Below, one piece after another: positions 6,849 through 11,679 of a stretch of DNA of 11,679 nt. Origin of the DNA: an uncultured Clostridia bacterium (GTDB taxonomy: Bacteria > Bacillota > Clostridia > Oscillospirales > Oscillospiraceae); NCBI GenBank assembly GCA_946184215.1, contig CAMHER010000047.1, forward strand, positions 1 to 11,679, given 5' to 3'. A program made the translations under genes and the position numbers. Every line of letters begins with the position of its first letter. The stretch's first letter is position 1. The notes beneath the pieces are model-generated. The model had not been told where the DNA came from. It saw only the letters and a program-made list of their open reading frames with translations, and did no database searches.

Positions 6849-8285
6849 CTACTTCTTTTTCCCGCCGTTTTTGAACAGCGCGCCGACGAGCAGCACAACG
6901 GCCAGGAAGATAAGGTAGCCGAAGATCTGCTTATAGCCCTTGCCGACCCAGCAGCAGTAGCACATGAACAGACAGCACAGGATGCCGAGCACGGGCAGAA
7001 CAAAACGCTTGAAAAACCCAAAGTCCTTGCAGCGGAACATAATCGCGGCAAACATCGGGATGTACATCGCGTAGAGATTGATGATCGAGATCTCGTCGGG
7101 CTCCCAGGCCAGCCACTCGCAGTTGTGCAGGCCGCCCATGAAGTCAGGCCCGTACATCCACAGGATCGAGGTCCAGGCGTACCAGAAGCCGCCCATCATC
7201 ATGCCCAGCACGGCAGACTTGATAACGAAGTTGTTCTGCCTGTCGACATCGCCGTAGAACGACGGCCGGGGGCCCATTTTACGGGCGGAGAGGGCGTACA
7301 TGCCGCGGCAGGAGCCCATGATCAGCCCGTTCATAACGCCCAGGCAGCCCACGGTGATGAAGGCATAGACGATCGTGCCGATGACGTTGCCGAAGATTTT
7401 GGAAAACGCGATGCGGGGCAGCGCCTCGCCCAGAGGCCAGGTGCCGATGATGGTCTGCACGTCGCCGACCGAGCTCATGGCGAAGATATACAGGCAGTAG
7501 AGCACCGTGCAGAACAGCGAGCCGCAGATCAGCGCGATGGGCAGATTGCGCTTGGCGTTCTTCAGCTCGGCGTTGATCGAGGTGGCGATGATCCAGCCCT
7601 CATAGGCGAAGGCAAAGGACGCGACGCCCGAAAACACGCCGGAAAAGGCGGACGTGCCCGCCGTGGCCGCGGCGTATTCCGCCGTATTGACATAGTCCAG
7701 CACCCGCGCCGTCGCGCCGGTGGAGAGGCCCACGATGATGCCGACGACCGCCATCAGGGCAAGCGGGACAAGCTTGATGACCGTCATGCTGACCTGCAGC
7801 TTGCCGGCCAGCTTGGGGCTCAGGATATTGATGCAGTAGCCGATCATCAGAAAGCCCGCGCCCAGGCCCAGCGCCTCGGAGCTGACGGTGCCGCTGACGA
7901 AGAAGTCCATGGCCGGGATGCCGCACAGCTCGCAGAAAAACACGGCCGAGAAGAAGGCCAGCATCGCCGCGAGGCAGGGATAATAGATCGTCGTCATAAA
8001 CCAGCCGACGTAATAGGCGTAGCCCTCGCCCAGGGCGACCTCGGCATAGTCGACAACGCCGTTGACCTTTTCAAATTTGGAGCTCAGTTCGGCAAAGACC
8101 AGCGAGCAGATGATGCAGATGATGCCGACAAGCGCGACGACCAGCACGCCCTGGAGCATGTTGCCGTGGGTCAGGGCAAGGACCTTGCCGCCCTTGATAA
8201 AGACGCCGGAGCCGATGACAATGCCGATGACCATGGAGATGGCAGTCGGCAAACCGTAGCGCTTTTCCATTGTGTTGTTGCTCAT
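6849..8285 (-). CDS. APC-superfamily amino acid permease (LAT/SteT-like)
   Basis: 478 residues with about twelve hydrophobic segments, so an inner-membrane transporter. The substrate-binding unwound part of TM1 reads GIVIGSGVFIKGG (21-33), a hallmark of APC carriers. TM6 carries FAFAYEGW (224-231), close to the FAYDGW motif of LAT-type exchangers such as Bacillus SteT (serine/threonine). ELKNAKRNLPIAL (240-252) is the conserved loop after TM6. Transport of an amino acid by exchange or proton coupling is the family expectation; the substrate cannot be read from the sequence. The C-terminus has an unusual Cys-rich segment, ILCCLFMCYCCWVG (435-448). The start has an AAGGA site 8 nt upstream. The gene lies downstream of the two-component system in the same direction, but a terminator and its own promoter lie between, so it is probably a separate unit. 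Confidence 0.9.
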   Translation of the reverse strand: MSNNTMEKRYGLPTAISMVIGIVIGSGVFIKGGKVLALTHGNMLQGVLVVALVGIICIICSLVFAELSSKFEKVNGVVDYAEVALGEGYAYYVGWFMTTIYYPCLAAMLAFFSAVFFCELCGIPAMDFFVSGTVSSEALGLGAGFLMIGYCINILSPKLAGKLQVSMTVIKLVPLALMAVVGIIVGLSTGATARVLDYVNTAEYAAATAGTSAFSGVFSGVASFAFAYEGWIIATSINAELKNAKRNLPIALICGSLFCTVLYCLYIFAMSSVGDVQTIIGTWPLGEALPRIAFSKIFGNVIGTIVYAFITVGCLGVMNGLIMGSCRGMYALSARKMGPRPSFYGDVDRQNNFVIKSAVLGMMMGGFWYAWTSILWMYGPDFMGGLHNCEWLAWEPDEISIINLYAMYIPMFAAIMFRCKDFGFFKRFVLPVLGILCCLFMCYCCWVGKGYKQIFGYLIFLAVVLLVGALFKNGGKKK

Positions 8286-8366
8286 GGCGGTTTTCCTTCT
8301 TTCCTCAAATGTTGTTTGGGGTGTTCTCCGGGGTAAAGCATTTCAAATGGATATCCGTTACTCTTA

Positions 8367-8394
8367 AGCATACCAGATTTTCCATTGAAGTCAA
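8367..8394 (-). promoter_or_regulatory. Promoter of the amino acid permease gene
   Basis: On the minus strand TTGACT (8394-8389, 5/6 match) is followed after 16 nt by TATGCT (8372-8367, 4/6). A TGG just before the -10 box makes it an extended -10. The predicted start near 8360 gives a leader of about 75 nt before the ATG at 8285. The -35 box begins only a few bases after the T tail of the preceding terminator. Confidence 0.6.
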
Positions 8395-8398
8395 CCTG

Positions 8399-8438
8399 AA
8401 AAAACAGCATCCGCGGCCTGTTTTCGGCCGCGGATGCT
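8399..8438 (-). terminator. Terminator of the two-component operon
   Basis: A perfect 13-bp stem (8438-8426 with 8418-8406 reading leftward), a 7-nt loop, then G and TTTTTT (8404-8399) on the minus strand. It begins about 12 nt after the sensor kinase stop codon, so it ends the regulator-kinase transcript. Confidence 0.85.
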
Positions 8439-8449
8439 CTGATTCTGTC

Positions 8450-10594
8450 CTATTTTGGAAAGCGCAGCGTGACCTTGAACAAATCGCCGTCCACCGTCAC
8501 GGCCAGGCTGCCGCCCTGCAGCTCGGCCAGGCTCCGCGCGATCGAGAGCCCCAGACCGCTGCCCTCACTCGAGCGCGCGGCGTCGCCGCGCACAAAACGT
8601 TCGGTCAGCTCCTCCGGGCTCTGGACGATCTCCCGGCTGGAGGTGTTGCGGAAGATCACGGCCGCGCCGCCGTCCTCCGCCGCCAGTTCGAGATAGACCC
8701 GGGTGCCGGGAAGCGCATACTTGAGGATGTTGTTCATCAGATTGTCGAAGATCCGCTGGGTATGGCGCGCGTCCGCCCGTACGGGGACGCTTCCTTCCGG
8801 CTTTCTGACAACAAGTGTCAGCCCCTTCTCCGCCAGTCTCTCGCCGTACTCCCCCGCCGTCTGCTCAAGCATCACGCCCAGATCGCAGCTCTCGATCGTG
8901 ACGGGCAGCGCGCCGGAGGAGGCCTTGGAGGCTTCCACGAGATCGTCCGTCAGCTTTTTGAGTCTGGCGCTCTGCCGCTGCAGCACCTCGATGTATTCCC
9001 GCGCCTTTTCGTTTTCGATCTCCTCCTTCGAGAGCAGGTCGACATAGCTGATGATTGAGGTCAGCGGGGTCTTGATGTCGTGGGAGACGTTGGTGATGAG
9101 CTCGGTCTTCATGCGCTCGCTGCGCAGACGCGCGTCCACCGCGCGGGAGATTCCGCTCTGGATGGCGTTGAGATCCTCGGCGTGGCGGCGGAATTCGCCG
9201 AAGAGATACTTCGTGTCGATGCGATAGGCCGTGTTGCCCTTTGCGATCTCACTTGCCCCCGTGCGCAGCTTCTTCGCACTGATGAGCGCCAGGAGCGCCA
9301 GCGGGAAAAATACGAAGAAATTGATAAAGAATCCGATTGGCCCCGCTTCGCTGTCGCTCATGGCCAGGAGCAGGAAGCCGACGAACTCCGCGCCGCAGAG
9401 GATCAGCATCCCCCGCCAGATGAGCGGGATGGACGTGACGATCATTTTCCCCCAGCCCCACAAAGCCCGGGCGGCGCGCCGGAGGAAGCGCAGAAGCTTG
9501 TAGCAGAGCGTGCCGCGGATGATCCCACCCATTTTGACGCGCACGGCCAGACTCATGCACCACCACAGCGCCAGCAGCACGGCGGCGCAGAGCAGCAGCC
9601 CGGCGAGGATGAGCAGAAGCACGATGTCGTAAGAACGGGACGCTCTGTCCATCATGTCGTCAAAGTACGCCAGAAAGGCAAATCCGGCGAGGGCGACCGC
9701 TGCCGTGAAGAGATCAAAGGGGATCTTCTCGGTGAGGCGCGGCGTGATCGCGTCGGTGCCCTTCCGGTGGCCGGCGGCGGCCATCAGGAAGGCAAAGAGC
9801 AGGATCGCGAGCAGCAGGCTGCCGATCGCGGTGATCACCAGCTCACGACTGTGGGCCGCGGCGAAATCGAAGCAGCGCACCTGGAAAGCGGCGTTGTCCC
9901 GCGCCTTCATGTCGCGCAGCAGATAGCAGGTAACGGTGAAGTTCACCGTCTGCCCGCGCGAGTAGACGTCGCCGGGGGTCGTCACATGCGGTGTGGGCAT
10001 GGGGTCGGGCGTCACGGTCGGAAGCGGCTTGGCGGGCTGTATATCCGTCGGCGTGTCTTCGATGTTCGAGAGCTCGGCGTCTTCATCGGCAGGCTCCGTC
10101 GGCATGGGCACGGGCGTTACCCCGGCCGGCAGCGGCGTGGGCAGCGGCTCTGTCAGCGCGGCGTCCGCGCTCCCGGTATCCGATGCGGCGCTCTCCTCGC
10201 CCCACAGCTCGCCCTCCGGGAAGGCAGAGTAAGGATACCAGTTGCTGCCCGGGACGGTGACGGTGCTGAGCGTCTCCTCGCCGTTATACGTTGAAAACCG
10301 GAGCGTGCCGCTGCTGTCGAAGATCTCATAGCGGTAATTGTCGTCGGTGGCAAGGTAGGCGTTTGGTTCTCCGTCGTCGCTGATGGGGAGCAGGCGGTCT
10401 GCGATCAGCCAGGCCTCGTTCCGGCAGAGGTTTTCCGCGAGCATTTCCCGCGCGGCCTCCGCGCCGCGGCTGTAATATCCGGCAGAATAGAGCATCCCAA
10501 AGCTGAGCGCGCCGGCGGCAAAGCTCAGGAACAGCGCGAGGAAGAGAATGACCGCGAGGGTCTTGCATAGGGTACTTCCCTTGAGTGTTTTCAT
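8450..10594 (-). CDS. Sensor histidine kinase with large extracellular domain and six membrane helices
   Basis: 714 residues. TM1 is at about 12-36. An outside domain of about 215 residues follows, with a long Pro/Thr/Met-rich low-complexity part (about 149-207). TM2 is at 251-273, TM3 at 292-311, TM4 at 322-350, TM5 at about 388-411 and TM6 at 417-440. Basic inside loops (276-290 and 351-385) agree with this topology. A cytoplasmic linker leads to the dimerisation/phosphoacceptor domain with NVSHDIKTPLTSII (502-515, His505). The ATP-binding domain shows an N box (DNLMNNILKYA, 617-627), an F box (ERFVRGD, 665-671) and a G2 box (GSGLGLSIA, 678-686). The usual G1 box DxGxG is replaced by FRNTS (648-652), a variant I associate with a subgroup of Firmicutes kinases. 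It autophosphorylates and signals to the regulator encoded just upstream; the ATG overlaps that gene's stop (ATGA), with AGGAG 8 nt before. The stimulus is unknown. Confidence 0.93.
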   Translation of the reverse strand: MKTLKGSTLCKTLAVILFLALFLSFAAGALSFGMLYSAGYYSRGAEAAREMLAENLCRNEAWLIADRLLPISDDGEPNAYLATDDNYRYEIFDSSGTLRFSTYNGEETLSTVTVPGSNWYPYSAFPEGELWGEESAASDTGSADAALTEPLPTPLPAGVTPVPMPTEPADEDAELSNIEDTPTDIQPAKPLPTVTPDPMPTPHVTTPGDVYSRGQTVNFTVTCYLLRDMKARDNAAFQVRCFDFAAAHSRELVITAIGSLLLAILLFAFLMAAAGHRKGTDAITPRLTEKIPFDLFTAAVALAGFAFLAYFDDMMDRASRSYDIVLLLILAGLLLCAAVLLALWWCMSLAVRVKMGGIIRGTLCYKLLRFLRRAARALWGWGKMIVTSIPLIWRGMLILCGAEFVGFLLLAMSDSEAGPIGFFINFFVFFPLALLALISAKKLRTGASEIAKGNTAYRIDTKYLFGEFRRHAEDLNAIQSGISRAVDARLRSERMKTELITNVSHDIKTPLTSIISYVDLLSKEEIENEKAREYIEVLQRQSARLKKLTDDLVEASKASSGALPVTIESCDLGVMLEQTAGEYGERLAEKGLTLVVRKPEGSVPVRADARHTQRIFDNLMNNILKYALPGTRVYLELAAEDGGAAVIFRNTSSREIVQSPEELTERFVRGDAARSSEGSGLGLSIARSLAELQGGSLAVTVDGDLFKVTLRFPK

Positions 10595-11286
10595 GTCCCG
10601 CTCCTTTCAAACTTATAGCCCTGACCCCAGACAGCCTTGATGAAGCGCGGCTCGGCGGGGTTGATTTCGAGCTTTTCGCGTATGTGGCGGATGTGCACCG
10701 AGACGGTGTTCTCCGCGCCGTAGGGCTCGCCGTTCCAGACCCGGCGGTAGAGCTCCTTCGGCGGAAAGACCTCGCCCGCGTGGTGCATCAGAAAGCGCAG
10801 GATCTCATACTCCGTCGGCGTCAGCGCGATCCGCTCGCCGTCACGGCAGACCTCCTTGGCCTTTTCGTCGAGTCTGATCGGGCCGATCGTGAGACTGCCC
10901 TCCTCTGTCTTTCCGCCGCCGAGGAGCATATAGCGCCGCAGCTGCGAGCGCACGCGGGCGCAGAGCTCCACCGGGTTGAAGGGCTTGGTCACATAGTCGT
11001 CCGCCCCGACGTTGAGCCCCAGGACCTTGTCGGTGTCCTCGCTTTTGGCCGTGAGCAGGATGACGGGGACGTTGCTCTCCTCCCGCAGGCGGGAGAGGGC
11101 GGCGATGCCGTCCATTTCCGGCATCATCACGTCCAGCAGCACCAGATGGATCTCCTCGCGCCGCAGCACGTCCAGCGCCTCGCGCCCGTTATAGGCCGCA
11201 AAGGTCGTATAGCCCTCGGCCTCGAGATAGATCTTCAGCGCCGAGACGATGTCTCTCTCGTCGTCGCAGATCAGGATGTTGTACAT
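10591..11286 (-). CDS. OmpR/PhoB-family response regulator
   Basis: 231 residues, the usual length. The receiver domain (1-118) has the acidic pair Asp8-Asp9, phosphoacceptor Asp52 (LLDVMMPEMDG, 50-60), Thr79 and Lys101 (KPF), so it looks fully functional. The winged-helix DNA-binding domain (about 130-227) has LTPTEYEILRFLM (155-167), the recognition helix region NTVSVHIRHIREKL (193-206) and the final wing GQGYKFE (221-227). It is expected to bind direct repeats upstream of its targets when phosphorylated by the kinase encoded next to it. GAGGTG lies 7 nt before the ATG at 11286. The gene is first in its operon, and its leader appears to contain an inverted-repeat element (11309-11578). Confidence 0.95.
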   Translation of the reverse strand: MYNILICDDERDIVSALKIYLEAEGYTTFAAYNGREALDVLRREEIHLVLLDVMMPEMDGIAALSRLREESNVPVILLTAKSEDTDKVLGLNVGADDYVTKPFNPVELCARVRSQLRRYMLLGGGKTEEGSLTIGPIRLDEKAKEVCRDGERIALTPTEYEILRFLMHHAGEVFPPKELYRRVWNGEPYGAENTVSVHIRHIREKLEINPAEPRFIKAVWGQGYKFERSGT

Positions 11287-11304
11287 GTCCTCTCACCTCT
11301 CGCG

Positions 11305-11331
11305 GTTAAGGTAAACAGGATAATCCGAACC
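11305..11331. repeat. Left terminal inverted repeat
   Basis: Twenty-seven bases that match the reverse complement of 11556-11582 at 24 positions. The best part, 11307-11331 against 11580-11556, has two mismatches in 25. It ends next to the ribosome binding site of the response regulator gene. Confidence 0.8.
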
Positions 11332-11578
11332 ACGGTTTTCCCGTGCTGGGATTCGCCCATCCTTCGTTAAAATGCTCGGCAATACGGAAGTATTCCCTGC
11401 GCTTTTGCCTCGGCTGGACAAATTCCCCCTACGGGAAAACTCTTTGACCAAAACGGATGAGATTTCGGATGATTTTGCGTGCGGAGGACGCAGGCTTGCC
11501 TTTCGCAAGTCAAGGACGACAAGCGTAAAAGCGCTGAAAGATCGCCGTTTTGGCGGGTTCGGGTTATCTTGTTTACCT
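11309..11578. mobile_element. MITE-like element (about 270 bp) without a transposase
   Basis: The segment begins AGGTAAACA and ends in the complementary TGTTTACCT. It is flanked by TA on both sides (11307-11308 and 11579-11580), the pattern left by Tc1/mariner- or IS630-type insertion at TA. The interior has no convincing gene; the short ORFs in it on both strands lack a ribosome binding site and a recognisable product. It does contain small hairpins, for example CTTGC/GCAAG near 11490-11510 and CACGG/CCGTG near 11331-11346. If transcribed from the promoter at 11580-11608, the terminal repeats would pair into a long stem in the leader of the response regulator mRNA. An alternative is a structured regulatory RNA rather than a transposon relic. 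Multiple copies in the genome would decide between them. Confidence 0.55.
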
Positions 11579-11582
11579 TATC
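11556..11582. repeat. Right terminal inverted repeat
   Basis: Partner of the repeat at 11305-11331, in inverted orientation. The outer end overlaps the -10 box of the candidate promoter for the response regulator operon. Confidence 0.8.
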
Positions 11583-11608
11583 TTACGATAAAAGTCTTTA
11601 AGTTCCAA
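11580..11608 (-). promoter_or_regulatory. Candidate promoter of the two-component operon
   Basis: On the minus strand TTGGAA (11608-11603, 4/6), a 17-nt spacer, then TAAGAT (11585-11580, 4/6). The predicted start would be near 11574, inside the right terminal repeat, giving a leader of nearly 290 nt that contains the whole element. The boxes are moderate matches, so confidence is limited. Confidence 0.4.
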
Positions 11609-11620
11609 GTATGCAAAGAA

Positions 11621-11635
11621 TTAAGAATTTCTTAA
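11621..11635. promoter_or_regulatory. Palindrome upstream of the candidate promoter (possible operator)
   Basis: TTAAGAA and TTCTTAA flank a single T, giving perfect 7-bp arms. It lies 12 bases upstream of the -35 box at 11608-11603, a usual place for an activator site. The short AT-rich sequence could be chance. The rest of 11583-11679 shows no gene; a T-rich tail after a weak hairpin (about 11636-11664, minus strand) might be the terminator of a gene beyond the right edge. Confidence 0.25.
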
Positions 11636-11679
11636 AAAGAAAAGCGCCTCCGGAAATGGGCGGGTGTCGTAAAACAGTT

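Noticed and set aside
7125..8336. 403-codon open frame on the plus strand, opposite the permease
   Set aside because: Composition rich in Asp/His/Arg/Ala is the complement of membrane-protein codons; no start signal.
9080..10294. 404-codon open frame on the plus strand, opposite the sensor kinase
   Set aside because: Shadow of the kinase gene, charged low-complexity product, no ribosome binding site.
11326..11340. LexA-like sequence CGAACCACGGTTTTC
   Set aside because: Only one half-site is complete (GTTT instead of GTTC), and it lies inside the inverted-repeat element, not at a promoter.
11372..11635. 87-codon frame on the plus strand and a 71-codon frame on the minus strand in the right intergenic region
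   Set aside because: Both lie within or across the inverted-repeat element, have no Shine-Dalgarno sequence, and give no recognisable protein.
1..11679. CRISPR arrays, tRNA or rRNA genes, toxin-antitoxin or phage genes
   Set aside because: No regularly spaced direct repeats, no tRNA cloverleaf or rRNA sequence, and no defence or phage gene were recognised on either strand.

Overview
The window looks like chromosomal DNA of a GC-rich member of the Bacillota, most likely a gut-type Clostridia (Oscillospirales-like). The signs are strong GGAG-type ribosome binding sites, lipoboxes typical of Gram-positive lipoproteins, a Y-family polymerase paired with a YolD-like protein, a VanR/OmpR-type two-component pair, and Pro/Glu/Thr-rich linkers in most exported proteins. 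The genus is inference; there is no rRNA or other marker gene here.

Layout. Positions 1-4434 hold a tight four-gene operon on the minus strand. In transcription order it encodes a CotH-kinase-family lipoprotein with two lamin-tail domains, a membrane-anchored phosphodiester glycosidase (NAGPA family), a 62-residue two-helix membrane protein, and a lipoprotein with a 72-residue internal repeat that runs off the left edge. Gene gaps are 6 nt, 1 nt and an ATGA overlap. The operon has its own promoter, whose spacer contains a run of seven G. Positions 4435-4830 are a divergent intergenic region. It holds this promoter, a possible 17-codon ORF on the minus strand, a strong hairpin terminator pointing right with no gene in front of it, and the promoter of the next operon. 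Positions 4831-6770 (plus strand) encode a Y-family translesion DNA polymerase and a YolD-like protein, ending at a terminator shared with the convergent gene. Positions 6849-8285 (minus) encode an APC-family amino acid transporter with its own promoter. Positions 8450-11286 (minus) encode a response regulator and a six-helix sensor kinase overlapping by ATGA, followed by a terminator. Positions 11305-11582 are a roughly 270-bp element bounded by near-perfect inverted repeats and TA dinucleotides. It resembles a MITE and sits in the leader of the regulator gene, between a candidate promoter and the ribosome binding site.

How they work together. The left operon encodes four envelope proteins. 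It pairs a predicted extracellular protein kinase (CotH fold) with a predicted phosphodiester-sugar hydrolase, which suggests a surface phospho- or glyco-modification module. The polymerase/YolD pair is a DNA-damage tolerance cassette. The two-component system senses something outside the membrane; its target is not shown by the sequence, although the transporter lies just downstream under a separate promoter. The most unusual points are the CotH/NAGPA operon with its possibly slip-prone promoter, the inverted-repeat element in the regulator leader, and the uncertain (possibly ACG) start of the polymerase gene.
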